A stretch of 64,000 bases of DNA from an uncultured Clostridia bacterium (GCA_947627575.1 CANQWN010000005.1:1-64000), one strand, 5' to 3'; numbered from the stretch's first letter, positions 1 to 10,361 are shown. Translations and numbers: made by a program. Notes: generated by a model not told the origin, from the letters alone.

Positions 1-125
1 AAGAAGTACAGTTTACGAATCCAAAAACAAGATTAGCTACATTTTTATCGAGCGTAAACAAAAGCCCTTTCTCTGTACCCTTTCCTTTTCCTATGCAGTT
101 GTCAGTTTCCTTCCGAAACTTGTAT

Positions 126-201
126 TCCGCTTTAGCTCAGTCGGTAGAGCATGCGGCTGTTAACCGCAGTGTCGTTGGTTCGAGTCCAACAAGCGGAGCC
201 A
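126..201 (+). tRNA. tRNA-Asn (GTT), CCA encoded
   Basis: Cloverleaf: TCCGCTT/AAGCGGA acceptor, anticodon loop CTGTTAA, T-loop GGTTCGAGTCC, terminal GCCA. Confidence 0.95.
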
Positions 202-202
202 T

Positions 203-318
<116 letters not shown>

Positions 319-327
319 TTTCAAAAA

Positions 328-362
328 ATATGCAGTCACATAAGTGGCTGCATATTTTTTTT
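328..362 (+). terminator. Rho-independent terminator after 5S
   Basis: ATGCAGTCAC-ataa-GTGGCTGCAT followed by T8. Confidence 0.8.
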
Positions 363-854
363 GTAATGAGTTAGTAACCTATCCTCCCATATGGGAGGAC
401 GAGCGCGGATTTCTCAAAACAGCACAGTGCGCTGTTTTGCCGCGCGAGATGAGTGAGCGCATAAGCAAGGCGCGAACGGCGCCCGAGGCGGTTGTTTCCC
501 TTGCAACCGCCGAGAAAGGTAGTTGCCGGATTTCAAAAAATAAAACAGTCCACTCAATGTGGGCTGTTTTATTTTTGAATATTGCAGGCAGACGGGCTTA
601 ACTTCTGTGGCAAGCCGCAAAGTGCATTTTGCACGAAGCGGCTTTACACCTTTTGTTAAGCCGTTTATATTTAATATATTGTAATTTTCAACTCAAATTA
701 AAAGCTGTTGCAATTTATTTGCAACAGCTTTTTTTATAGTGTGTTTAAAAATGCAAGTAAAAGTTGTTTTTGTTTGGGCGTAAGATTGGCAACGCGCAAT
801 AACAATTTGTCATTCAAAATTTGCGAAAAAGCAATTTCAAATTCGCCGTTGCCA

Positions 855-1067
855 TCAACGAAAGGGTTGCTCTTTAATCATAAGCAATTCATATATTGTC
901 ACTTCATACAGTTCGCAAAGTTTTTCAAGTTTTTCGTATTCGGGGCGGGATATATCGTTTTCCCAGTCGCTTACGCTTGATTGCCGTATACCAAATTGGT
1001 CGGCGACATATTTTTGGGTTAGCCCTTGCAGCTTCCTCAATTTTTTGAAATTTTCCCCATATGTCAT
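855..1067 (-). CDS. XRE-family HTH regulator (C-protein-like)
   Basis: LRKLQGLTQKYVADQFGIRQSSVSDWENDISRP helix-turn-helix; divergent from methylase genes. Confidence 0.85.
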   Translation of the reverse strand: MTYGENFKKLRKLQGLTQKYVADQFGIRQSSVSDWENDISRPEYEKLEKLCELYEVTIYELLMIKEQPFR

Positions 1068-1080
1068 AACCCAATTTTAA

Positions 1081-1128
1081 CAAATATGTGTTTTGCACAT
1101 TGACAAATATGTGCATTGCACATATAAT
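1081..1128. promoter_or_regulatory. sigma70 promoter overlapped by tandem 20-bp operator-like repeats
   Basis: TTGACA (1100-1105), 17 bp, TATAAT (1123-1128); repeats CAAATATGTGTTTTGCACAT (1081) and CAAATATGTGCATTGCACAT (1104). Confidence 0.8.
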
Positions 1129-1148
1129 TATGTAAAGAGGTAGCCACA

Positions 1149-1868
1149 ATGGAAAGCGTAAAAAGTCAAACCAAATCGAAAGAGCGGGTGCGCGACCACG
1201 GCGAAGTTTTCACCGCCGAGCGCGAGGTAAAGGCAATGTGCGACCTCGTAAAAGAGGAGTGCGAGCGGATAGACAGCCGCTTTTTGGAGCCCGCCTGCGG
1301 CGACGGCAATTTCCTTGCCGAAATTTTAAAGCGCAAGCTCGGCGCAGTCGCTTTAAAATACAAGTCAAGCCCCGCCGACTACGAAAAAAACGCCGTACTT
1401 GCCGCAACAAGCATATACGGCGTGGATATTTTGCAGGACAACGTTGTCGCTTGCCGCGCCCGAATGTTCGAGATTTGGGATAAACATTATACCGCCCATT
1501 GCAAAAGCTATTGCAACGACCAAACGCGCGAAGCGGTAAAATTTATTTTACAAAAAAACATAGTCTGCGGCAATGCGCTAAGCCTCAAATGTGTAGACGA
1601 CAAGGGCGAGGATATTGCCCGACCGATAATCTTTTCCGAGTGGTCTTTCGTGTCCGATTCGCTTATAAAACGTCGCGATTTCCGCTTCGACGTCCTGTTA
1701 AAGGAAAACGCAGACCCCGAAATGTACGGCTTTCAACTGTCGCTTTTCGGCGACACCGCAGACGGCTCGGAGTATTGGATGATAGACCCCGTAACCAAAG
1801 AGCCTATCCCCAAACCCGTAAAGGAATTTCCGCCCGTGTATTTCAGGAGAGTGCAACAATATGACTGA
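1149..1868 (+). CDS. N6-DNA methylase family protein (SAM-binding motif; no obvious NPPY)
   Basis: FLEPACGDGNFL motif I; overlaps the next methylase gene by 8 bp. Confidence 0.75.
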   Translation: MESVKSQTKSKERVRDHGEVFTAEREVKAMCDLVKEECERIDSRFLEPACGDGNFLAEILKRKLGAVALKYKSSPADYEKNAVLAATSIYGVDILQDNVVACRARMFEIWDKHYTAHCKSYCNDQTREAVKFILQKNIVCGNALSLKCVDDKGEDIARPIIFSEWSFVSDSLIKRRDFRFDVLLKENADPEMYGFQLSLFGDTADGSEYWMIDPVTKEPIPKPVKEFPPVYFRRVQQYD

Positions 1869-3405
1869 CAGCCTGTTTGAAAAGGTGTATAACCCCGATA
1901 TCTTAAATTGCATCGCCAACCTCTCCAACGACGAAGTGTTCACGCCGCCAAAAATAGTCAACGAAATGCTTGATATGTTGCCCGCGAAGCTGTTTGAGGA
2001 CCCGAATACAAAGTTTTTGGACCCCGCCTGCAAAACGGGAGTGTTTTTGCGGGAGATCGCCAAGCGGCTTATAAAGGGACTGCAAAATAAAATCCCCGAC
2101 CTTAACGAGCGGCTTAATCATATTTTTAAAAATCAACTCTACGGCATAGCCATAACCGAGCTGACAAGCCTGTTATCCCGCCGAAGCCTGTATTGCAGCA
2201 AATACCCCAACGGAAGCTATTCTGTGTGCAAATTCGGCACGGCGGAGGGCAATATCCGCTTCAAGCGCATAAGGCACAAGTGGAGCGGCGGCAAGTGCGC
2301 GTTTTGCGGCGCAAATAAAGAGCAGTACGAGCGCGGCGACGAGCTGGAAACGCACGCATACGAATGGATACACACCGTTCACCCGGAGGAGATTTTTAAT
2401 ATGAAATTCGACGTAATAATCAGCAACCCGCCGTATCAACTTTCCGACGGCGGCGGCACAGGAGATAGTGCAAAACCTATTTATCAACTCTTTATTCAAC
2501 AATCAAAAAAACTATTGCCTAGATATATTATAATGATTGTCCCTTCAAGGTGGATGAAAGGAGGTAAGGGGTTACAGACATTTAGAGAAGAGATGATTGC
2601 TGATACGCGAATAAAATATATTCATGATTTTGAGGATGCAAATGAATGCTTTGCAGGACTACATATTGACGGAGGCGTTAATTATTTTTTATGGGATAAA
2701 GATTATAACGGTAAAGTCGAGTATATTTATAAGCCAAAAGATAGTGAAGCATTTTTAACTCATAGATTTTTATATAATGGGGTTTCTGATACAGTAATCA
2801 GGGATTATAGGCAAATGTCTATTATTGAAAAAGCCTCTAATGGAGTTCGTTTTAGTAGTATTGTGTCTACAAGGAATCCGTATGGCTTTTCTGCTGATTT
2901 ATTTAATGAACCTATGCGTTATTCTTATGCAAATTTGTCGGAAGAGTATTTCACTGATTCCTATAAAATTTACGGTGTTCGAGGCATAAAAGGTGGCGCA
3001 CGTAGAGTTATAGGATATGTTAATTTTGATAGAAAAGCCGATAAAGATAACAATTTATGTTTGTATAAATTATTTTTCTCAAAAGCGTATATGACAACCT
3101 CAACTGTGCCGCCAGAAGTAATTGTTGCCAAACCCAATGAAATATGCACAGAAACATTTTTGCAGATAGGCGGCTTTAAAGGGGAAATGCAAGCGGTAAA
3201 TTGCTTGTCTTATATTAAAACGAAATTTTTTAGAGCTTTGCTGTTTTATAACAGACATTCGTTAAATATATCGAAAGAATCTTTTAATTTGATACCCATG
3301 CAAGACTTTTCCAAACCGTGGACGGACGAGGAGTTATATAAAAAATATAATTTAACCGAGGAAGAAAAAAATTTTATTGAAAATATGATACGTCCTATGG
3401 AGTAA
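1861..3405 (+). CDS. Eco57I-type N6-adenine DNA methyltransferase
   Basis: FLDPACKTGVFL motif I, ISNPPYQ motif IV. Confidence 0.85.
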   Translation: MTDSLFEKVYNPDILNCIANLSNDEVFTPPKIVNEMLDMLPAKLFEDPNTKFLDPACKTGVFLREIAKRLIKGLQNKIPDLNERLNHIFKNQLYGIAITELTSLLSRRSLYCSKYPNGSYSVCKFGTAEGNIRFKRIRHKWSGGKCAFCGANKEQYERGDELETHAYEWIHTVHPEEIFNMKFDVIISNPPYQLSDGGGTGDSAKPIYQLFIQQSKKLLPRYIIMIVPSRWMKGGKGLQTFREEMIADTRIKYIHDFEDANECFAGLHIDGGVNYFLWDKDYNGKVEYIYKPKDSEAFLTHRFLYNGVSDTVIRDYRQMSIIEKASNGVRFSSIVSTRNPYGFSADLFNEPMRYSYANLSEEYFTDSYKIYGVRGIKGGARRVIGYVNFDRKADKDNNLCLYKLFFSKAYMTTSTVPPEVIVAKPNEICTETFLQIGGFKGEMQAVNCLSYIKTKFFRALLFYNRHSLNISKESFNLIPMQDFSKPWTDEELYKKYNLTEEEKNFIENMIRPME

Positions 3406-3437
3406 ATTGAAAAATAATTATAAAAAGGAGGGGAATA

Positions 3438-3611
3438 ATGAATTTAATTGATGAATTGATTATGGGTGAAGCAAAAAAGCTAACGATGCAAAATGTTGTA
3501 GATATGTTTTGTCCTAAAAATTCGTATATGAATATATGGCTAACTCAATGTGTTAATTTTTTTGCTACCTGCGACAAAATAAAAACTTTTACTGATTACA
3601 TAAGGTATTGA
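3438..3611 (+). CDS. 57-aa hypothetical protein
   Basis: ATG after AAAGGAGGGG Shine-Dalgarno; MNLIDELIMGEAKKLTMQNVVDMFCPKNSYMNIWLTQCVNFFATCDKIKTFTDYIRY; not in the supplied track. Confidence 0.45.
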   Translation: MNLIDELIMGEAKKLTMQNVVDMFCPKNSYMNIWLTQCVNFFATCDKIKTFTDYIRY

Positions 3612-3661
3612 TATGCCAAATTCATTTTTCACATGATTTAAGATTTAATGTTTTTATAACA

Positions 3662-3695
3662 AAAAAAGGGAGACAGACGCATCTGCCTCCCAAAG
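3662..3695 (-). terminator. Rho-independent terminator (minus-strand T-run)
   Basis: GGGAGGCAGATGCGTCTGTCTCCC then T7 on the minus strand, downstream of the Abi gene. Confidence 0.6.
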
Positions 3696-3845
3696 TGTAG
3701 TCTGATTTTTAAAATCTAAACGTCCACCTCAATTCAATAATATTATATGCTATTTTGATAAAAAAATCAAGCAACTTATTAAATTTATTTGAGATTTGTC
3801 AAGTTTTTTTAGCATTTTTTAGTAATTTTTATTTATTTAATGCCA

Positions 3846-4874
3846 TTATATTGATGCTTTCGCATATTTGATTTTAAAGGAAATATCTCCTTGTACAATT
3901 TTTTTGTAAATTGTTGCGGGAACTGCCTTGCTGAAATTCAAAAAAATTGTTTCAAATTCGGAAATTTGCTTTTTGAGCTCTGCTTTAGAGATTCCTAACG
4001 CTTTCAGCAGATAAATAATTAATAAAAAATAATCAATTATCTGCTGAAAATCTACTTGCGTATTCCGTCCAAAATAGGGATTAGGGGCGGGTAAATTGTA
4101 AATCTGCATTAAATATGTGTTAAGTAACTTGGGTATGCCATAAGACCTTCTGGATTGGTCGTTAAATCTGACATCAAATATAGGGCTGTTATGAGCTATT
4201 GCATTTCGCAAATCTTTCATGGCATATATCATATAGCCGAGAATTGCGCCGTTTGTATTCATGCCTTTTGGGATCTTAAGACTTTCGCAAATCTCTAGCT
4301 TTATTTTTCGGTTTAAACAATCGTAAAATTTGCCGAATTCGCCCAGTGTCAAAAATTCAAAAATGCCCCACAGGGGAACCATTTTGTTATTGTTATAAAA
4401 ATGTTGCACAATCGGTGACGATACATTTTGGGAAATATCTGAATAAATCTGCTTGCGTAAATCAAGCTTATCTTTTAAAGCTTTTTTATATCCGTCTGTT
4501 CCTACAGTGTGGTCTAAATGCGCATTTAAGGTTTGCACAAATATGGTACTGAAATCACAATTATCGGAATTATCCAAGGTTGCTTGCAAAACTCTATTTT
4601 TTAAGGCGGTTTCAATAAACATAATATGAGGATAAAACCAACCTTTTAACTTCATATCAAAGTCATAAACTGCTTTTAATTGGTCAAATTCATTATACGG
4701 AATAGGCATACTTGAATATTTACAAAAACGGTATCCCTTATACCCATGGTAGTAGCCTATATTTTGCAGGTCGCGCTTGTTTTTAGAGCCGCTTATTTTA
4801 ATACCCTTATTGCGAAGATGTTTCATTAAAGCGTTTGTTGATTTTGACTTTGAGCTTGATGAAGAACTTTTCAT
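3846..4874 (-). CDS. Abi_2 (AbiD/F-like) abortive infection protein, HEPN-type
   Basis: N-terminal LRNKGI..; C-terminal LRNAIAHNSPIF (R-x4-H HEPN motif); length and layout typical of Abi_2. Confidence 0.8.
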   Translation of the reverse strand: MKSSSSSSKSKSTNALMKHLRNKGIKISGSKNKRDLQNIGYYHGYKGYRFCKYSSMPIPYNEFDQLKAVYDFDMKLKGWFYPHIMFIETALKNRVLQATLDNSDNCDFSTIFVQTLNAHLDHTVGTDGYKKALKDKLDLRKQIYSDISQNVSSPIVQHFYNNNKMVPLWGIFEFLTLGEFGKFYDCLNRKIKLEICESLKIPKGMNTNGAILGYMIYAMKDLRNAIAHNSPIFDVRFNDQSRRSYGIPKLLNTYLMQIYNLPAPNPYFGRNTQVDFQQIIDYFLLIIYLLKALGISKAELKKQISEFETIFLNFSKAVPATIYKKIVQGDISFKIKYAKASI

Positions 4875-4907
4875 TTGCTTACCTCTAAATAGATATTATC
4901 ACAGATT

Positions 4908-7547
4908 TTGGTTTTTGACAAACAAATTAAAGGAGTATGTATAATGCCAACTCAATTTTTTACCCCGCGGCCAAAAGTTACGCCCACAATATACGTCTAT
5001 TCCTTGCCGGAAGTATCCTCGCATAAGGGCTACATAAAAATAGGCTACACAAACCGCACTGCCGAACAGCGGATAAAAGAACAGACGCATACAAGCGGTT
5101 TAAAAGTGCAGATACTCTTGCAGGAATCGGCAATGAAGCCCGACGGCACGGTCGTTACCGATAAGGCGGTGCACGCCCTTTTGCGGCGCAAGGGCTTTAA
5201 ACAGCTGAACGAGGGCGAGGACAAAAACGAGTGGTTCAACTGCACGGTAAGCGACGTTATAATCGCCATAAACGAACTTCGCGACGGCATAGTTACCGAG
5301 GAAAACCGCACCCAGACCTTTAAAATGCGGCAGGAGCAGGCGGAAGCGGTTAAAAGAACGGAGGAGTATTTCAGGGCGATAAAAGCGGAGTCACCCGAAA
5401 AAACACCCAAGTTTTTGTGGAATGCCAAAATGCGTTTCGGCAAGACTTTTGCCGCCTATAACCTTGCAAAAGATATGGGGTTTAAGCGCGTTCTGGTGCT
5501 TACTTTCAAGCCCGCGGTGGAGTCGGCATGGCGGGAAGATTTGACCACACACGTCTATTTTGAGGGTTGGCAGTTTGTTTCCAACAAGGATGCGCACGAC
5601 AGAAAACTCAACATAGACGAGCAATTCGCGGCGGCGGACAAGTCCCGACCGATAGTCGTGTTCGGTTCTTTTCAGGACCTGCTCGGCACAAACGAAAGCG
5701 GCGGCATTAAGGCAAAAAACGAGTTTATTCACTCTACAAACTGGGACTTGGTAATATTTGACGAGTACCATTTCGGTGCGTGGCGGGAAAACGCAAAAAA
5801 GTTGTTTGAAAACTTCGACGAGGAAGCCGAAAGCGACTTCGATATGGAAAAATACAAGCTCGACGAGGCGGACAACGCCTGGAACGAGAGCTTTTTGCCC
5901 ATAACGACGAGTTATTATCTGTTTTTATCGGGTACGCCTTTCCGCGCGCTGAACAGCGGGGAATTTATAGAAGAGCAGATTTTCAATTGGACGTACTCCG
6001 ACGAGCAGAACAGAAAGGCGACGTGGCAGGGCGAAAACAACCCCTATGCCGCACTGCCGAAGATGGTTATGCTTACTTACCGCATACCCGAAAGTATACG
6101 CCGTATTGCCCAACAGGGCGAGTTTGACGAGTTTGATTTGAATGTGTTTTTCTCGGCAAAGGGCAAGGGGGAAGAAGCAAAGTTTGTCTATGAAAGCGAA
6201 GTTCAGAAGTGGCTTGATTTGATACGCGGTTCATATTTACCCGCGAGTATGGACGATTTAAAGCTCGGGCAGGACAAACGCCCGCCTATGCCCTATTCGG
6301 ACGCGCGGCTGTTGGAATCGCTTACGCACACCCTGTGGTTTTTGCCCAACGTGGCAAGTTGCTACGCAATGGCAAATCTTTTAAAACAAAAGCAAAATTC
6401 ATTTTATCACGACTATAAAATAATCGTTTGCGCAGGCACGGGCGCTGGGATTGGGCTGGACGCTTTACGCCCCGTAAAAACGGCTATGGACAACCCGTTG
6501 CAGTCCAAAACCATAACGCTATCCTGCGGCAAACTCACCACGGGTGTTACCATAAGACCGTGGACGGGCATTTTTATGCTGCGCAATTTGAAGTCGCCCG
6601 AAACGTACTTTCAGGCGGCGTTCCGCGTTCAATCGCCGTGGGAGATTGTGGACGACGACGGAAAGCGGCGCATAATGAAAGAGGAGTGCTACGTCTTTGA
6701 TTTCGCGCTCGACAGGGCGCTTCGGCAAATTGCCGATTATTCCTGCCGCCTGAATGTGGAGGACGTCAGCCCCGAAAAGAAGGTCGGGGAATTTTTGAGC
6801 TTTTTACCCGTTTTGGCTTACGACGGAAGCACGATGAAACAAGTGAACGCGCAGGACGTCCTCGATATTGCGATGGCGGGTACCAGCGCAACTTTGCTTG
6901 CAAGGCGGTGGGAATCCGCTTTGCTTGTAAACGTAGATAACGAAACGCTAAAACGGCTGTTAAACAACACACAGGCGATGGAAGCGCTTGAAAAGATTGA
7001 GGGCTTCCGCTCCCTCAATTCCGATATTGAAACGATAATTAACAAGTCGGACGCGGTAAAAAAGGCGAAAAAAGAGGGGGATAAACTCACCCCCACGCAG
7101 AAGAAAGAGCTTTCCGACGAGGAAAAGGAATATAAATCGCGCCGCAAAAAGATACAGGAAAAGCTGATAAAATTTGCAACGCGCATACCCGTGTTTATGT
7201 ACCTCACCGACTACCGCGAGCAGACGCTTAAAGACGTTATCACACAGTTGGAGCCGGGGCTTTTCAAAAAGGTTACGGGGCTGGACGTCAAGGATTTTGA
7301 CCTCTTGTGTACGCTGGGCGTGTTCAATTCAAGCCTTATTTCGCAGGCGATTTTCAATTTCAGAAGGTATGAGGACGGCTCGCTTTCATACACGGGCATC
7401 GATATGCACAAGGATGAGGACGTCGGCGGCTGGGACACCGTTTTAAAGCGCGAGGAGTACGAAAAGCTGTTTTTCAACCAACAGTCAACTATGGAACTTG
7501 CCGATTTTTCGGCAGTTATCAAATCGGCGGAAAAGTTGCCCAATTAA
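4908..7547 (+). CDS. Restriction-type helicase with N-terminal GIY-YIG-like nuclease domain
   Basis: IYVYSLPEVSSHKGYIKIGYTNRTAEQRIKEQ (T5orf172/GIY-YIG-like); AKMRFGKTFAAY Walker A; IFDEYHFGAW DEAH-like; FLSGTPFR motif III. Confidence 0.8.
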   Translation: MVFDKQIKGVCIMPTQFFTPRPKVTPTIYVYSLPEVSSHKGYIKIGYTNRTAEQRIKEQTHTSGLKVQILLQESAMKPDGTVVTDKAVHALLRRKGFKQLNEGEDKNEWFNCTVSDVIIAINELRDGIVTEENRTQTFKMRQEQAEAVKRTEEYFRAIKAESPEKTPKFLWNAKMRFGKTFAAYNLAKDMGFKRVLVLTFKPAVESAWREDLTTHVYFEGWQFVSNKDAHDRKLNIDEQFAAADKSRPIVVFGSFQDLLGTNESGGIKAKNEFIHSTNWDLVIFDEYHFGAWRENAKKLFENFDEEAESDFDMEKYKLDEADNAWNESFLPITTSYYLFLSGTPFRALNSGEFIEEQIFNWTYSDEQNRKATWQGENNPYAALPKMVMLTYRIPESIRRIAQQGEFDEFDLNVFFSAKGKGEEAKFVYESEVQKWLDLIRGSYLPASMDDLKLGQDKRPPMPYSDARLLESLTHTLWFLPNVASCYAMANLLKQKQNSFYHDYKIIVCAGTGAGIGLDALRPVKTAMDNPLQSKTITLSCGKLTTGVTIRPWTGIFMLRNLKSPETYFQAAFRVQSPWEIVDDDGKRRIMKEECYVFDFALDRALRQIADYSCRLNVEDVSPEKKVGEFLSFLPVLAYDGSTMKQVNAQDVLDIAMAGTSATLLARRWESALLVNVDNETLKRLLNNTQAMEALEKIEGFRSLNSDIETIINKSDAVKKAKKEGDKLTPTQKKELSDEEKEYKSRRKKIQEKLIKFATRIPVFMYLTDYREQTLKDVITQLEPGLFKKVTGLDVKDFDLLCTLGVFNSSLISQAIFNFRRYEDGSLSYTGIDMHKDEDVGGWDTVLKREEYEKLFFNQQSTMELADFSAVIKSAEKLPN

Positions 7548-7554
7548 AAAAACG

Positions 7555-7592
7555 TGTGAAGCCGCGACGTAAGTCGCGGCTTCCACTTTTTT
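7555..7592 (+). terminator. Rho-independent terminator
   Basis: GTGAAGCCGCGAC-gtaa-GTCGCGGCTTCCAC then T6. Confidence 0.8.
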
Positions 7593-7640
7593 AAAAGATA
7601 AGCAATTTTAAATTAATCGCTATATATTAAAGAAAAACGG

Positions 7641-8834
7641 CTATGCTGAATTTTTCTGTTTTAAGTAAATATTTGTAAATACAATATAAACAGTGCACCA
7701 AATCAGCGAAAGGATAAGCAAGCCTGCAAAATAGGGTAAGACGTTGCAAGACCAACCTAAACCTATTTGCGGGATATTTAAAAGTATAACAGATAAGATA
7801 CATATGAAATAAAGAACGGTGCATACATAAGGTTTAACCGCTTTTTTATTTTTTCTCTTTTTTACGGCTTTTACTTTTGTTTCTTGCGCTTTGTTTGTGG
7901 GATTTAATATCGCATCAGGTATCGAAAGTATGTGGGACGAGCATATATTGAAAGCCGTAACGGGCAAATAAATAATCAGCGAGTTCAGAAGCGTAAATAA
8001 CAGGCTTGAAAAAGAAAAGGAATTTACAATAATTGCGCTGATAACGGAACCTATGTTTGCGGAATATAAAAACGCCCGCGAAAGAGGTATTTGCGTCAAT
8101 ACGCAAGCCGAAAGAACACAAAAACCAAAATTTAAATAATTGAGAATTACCTGTTTTACAAGGCGTTCTTCTTTGATTTTCTTTTTCTTTGATATTGTTG
8201 AAAATACCAAACATAAAACCGCGGTACAAAGCGCAAACAATGTGCCTACATTCATACCTATACCCGCTACATTGCCTACGTAAAAGTAACTTTCGCCTAC
8301 CCCGCCCGAGGTGTTGCATAAATAACCGGTTATCAGGTATATATGTCCGTTGCATATAACCGATCTTAAAAGCAGTTTTATAACTTTGTCGGTTTGTCTT
8401 TTTGCAAGTTTTACAATGCCGTAAATGATAAATATAGTTTGTATCGTAAGTATGATTACGGTCATTCCGAAGGCAAAAACGTCCTGAATGATTCCGTAAA
8501 TTCCAATTGCATTTTCTGCGTCCGCATTGTCGAGGGCTTTGAAAAAATCACTTATACGGTTTAACTCCGTATTCGCAAAAGAAAAGCAATTTACGGTTTT
8601 ACCGTATATTTTATTTCCGCCGAAAATTATTACAGGGCGCGAATAGCAGAATACGGTAAGAAAAAACATCAACAGCATTGCAAAAAATGCCGTTAAAGAG
8701 AATATTACTTCGTATTTGTTAAATTTTCTTTTACCCGGAACGCCGTAAATCGCGCATAGCTGTTCATAAGTGGGGTGATTGTTTTCTTCAACTGCGGCGC
8801 TTTCGGCTTTTTCATCATTGTGTGTTTCAATCAT
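7641..8834 (-). CDS. Polytopic membrane protein, unknown function
   Basis: Multiple hydrophobic segments; overlaps start of next gene. Confidence 0.7.
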   Translation of the reverse strand: MIETHNDEKAESAAVEENNHPTYEQLCAIYGVPGKRKFNKYEVIFSLTAFFAMLLMFFLTVFCYSRPVIIFGGNKIYGKTVNCFSFANTELNRISDFFKALDNADAENAIGIYGIIQDVFAFGMTVIILTIQTIFIIYGIVKLAKRQTDKVIKLLLRSVICNGHIYLITGYLCNTSGGVGESYFYVGNVAGIGMNVGTLFALCTAVLCLVFSTISKKKKIKEERLVKQVILNYLNFGFCVLSACVLTQIPLSRAFLYSANIGSVISAIIVNSFSFSSLLFTLLNSLIIYLPVTAFNICSSHILSIPDAILNPTNKAQETKVKAVKKRKNKKAVKPYVCTVLYFICILSVILLNIPQIGLGWSCNVLPYFAGLLILSLIWCTVYIVFTNIYLKQKNSA

Positions 8835-9922
8835 ACCGGCAATTTAATCTCCGTAGATCCGAAGTCGGTGAATAATGAATGCATTTCTATTGAAAAAAAG
8901 TCTTTGGGATCGTCGCTTAACAGCGCTTGAAGTAGATAGTCGATTTTAGATAACCTGCCGTCGGTAACATAATATCTTATATTTAAGGAAGATATATATG
9001 TATCGATATCCGTCATAGCTTCTTCTGCATTTTCGCCGAGGAGCCCTGCCATACAGTAAACCGCTTCTTTGAATTTTTCAAACGGCATACAAAACCCGTA
9101 GTCCGTTTTTACAAAATAGGAGCTATCGAAATTTGCCGCGTATATAAATTCGCTTAATTCGGATATTGTTGAGAACGAATCGAGATTATATTCTTTACCG
9201 CCTTTAAGCAGTACATACTTAAGATAATAGTCGTCCCCGTATTTCTCTTTTATCTTTTTATTCGCTTCTTCACTGCTATAATAGTTTCCGTCTCCGAACA
9301 GAGGCAATTTTGAATAGTACTCAAAGCCGGAAAGGGTTTCTTCCATATAAAAGTCTACTTTCATAGAAGGAATTGTTTGCTTGAAATATGCCTTTGTATA
9401 ATCGAATTTGAATACTTGCAGGTAAGTTGTTTCTGCGGAATATGCATGGCAGGCATACGTTGTTGTCACCGTGCAATTTTCATAAGCCTTGTTAGAAAGT
9501 ACCGAATCATAGTAGCTTGCGGTAACCGCTTCGCCCGTTTTGGGTAATGGCGCGAAATAGCGAAAACCATCGTTCGCTTTAATTACGTACAAAGCTGTTT
9601 GGTGTTGATTATAGTTTTCGTCGGTATAATTAACCGTGACAAAGTTTGCCGTTTCAACATCTTCGCCCAATTCCAAATCCGCTATTTCACGCGAAGTTAA
9701 TGTTCTGTCGCAACTGTAATTTTTAAGGGTATATTCGGAAGTTGTTCCGTTTAATTGTTCTTTTATAAACGCATTAACTGCAGATTTTTCCGAATCATAA
9801 GTATCTTCCGAAAGATATCCTGCAAACGTTTCGCTGTATTTTGCGCTTTCAGAGCATCCCGGGAATATGATAATAAAACAAAATACTATTATTAAAGTTA
9901 TTATACAAATAAATTTTTTCAT
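8831..9922 (-). CDS. Putative lipoprotein, unknown function
   Basis: MKKFICIITLIIVFCFIIIFPGCSES lipobox; internal ATG preferred to the ORF-track start at 9946. Confidence 0.7.
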   Translation of the reverse strand: MKKFICIITLIIVFCFIIIFPGCSESAKYSETFAGYLSEDTYDSEKSAVNAFIKEQLNGTTSEYTLKNYSCDRTLTSREIADLELGEDVETANFVTVNYTDENYNQHQTALYVIKANDGFRYFAPLPKTGEAVTASYYDSVLSNKAYENCTVTTTYACHAYSAETTYLQVFKFDYTKAYFKQTIPSMKVDFYMEETLSGFEYYSKLPLFGDGNYYSSEEANKKIKEKYGDDYYLKYVLLKGGKEYNLDSFSTISELSEFIYAANFDSSYFVKTDYGFCMPFEKFKEAVYCMAGLLGENAEEAMTDIDTYISSLNIRYYVTDGRLSKIDYLLQALLSDDPKDFFSIEMHSLFTDFGSTEIKLPV

Positions 9923-9926
9923 ATCG

Positions 9927-10361
9927 TCATACAGAGTAAGCGGCAATTATATCGTTTAACTTTTCCACGTTCACTTCTCTTGCTCTTTTGTAGCAGAAAT
10001 AGATTTCTACTAAGTTCCATGCCGTCAAACCCACGGAGGCAGTTATGGATATGATTAAACCCAAAATCGGAACCAATAATAATAGCCCGGATACTACATT
10101 TATTAAAATCGATGCAACTATTTTTATTATTGCAAATTTGTAATCGCCTACATAAAATCTTCCCGCGCAAACTCCGCCGAGAAAAATACTCAATAACAAA
10201 GCCGCAATTTTGTTCTTCAGCGTAACCGTGTTTAAGGGCGCAAACGCTTCGTCACTTGCCGCGGATAATCTATTTTTGAAAGCACAACGTTCCGCGGCTT
10301 CCAAAACTTCCAAATTATCCTTGAATTTTTCCATCAGATAAACTACTCTTTCTTCCTGCAT
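9927..10361 (-). CDS. TM2-domain-like membrane protein
   Basis: LLSIFLGGVCAGRFYVGDYKFAIIKIV; SD GGAGGAAATT-ATG. Confidence 0.65.
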   Translation of the reverse strand: MQEERVVYLMEKFKDNLEVLEAAERCAFKNRLSAASDEAFAPLNTVTLKNKIAALLLSIFLGGVCAGRFYVGDYKFAIIKIVASILINVVSGLLLLVPILGLIISITASVGLTAWNLVEIYFCYKRAREVNVEKLNDIIAAYSV

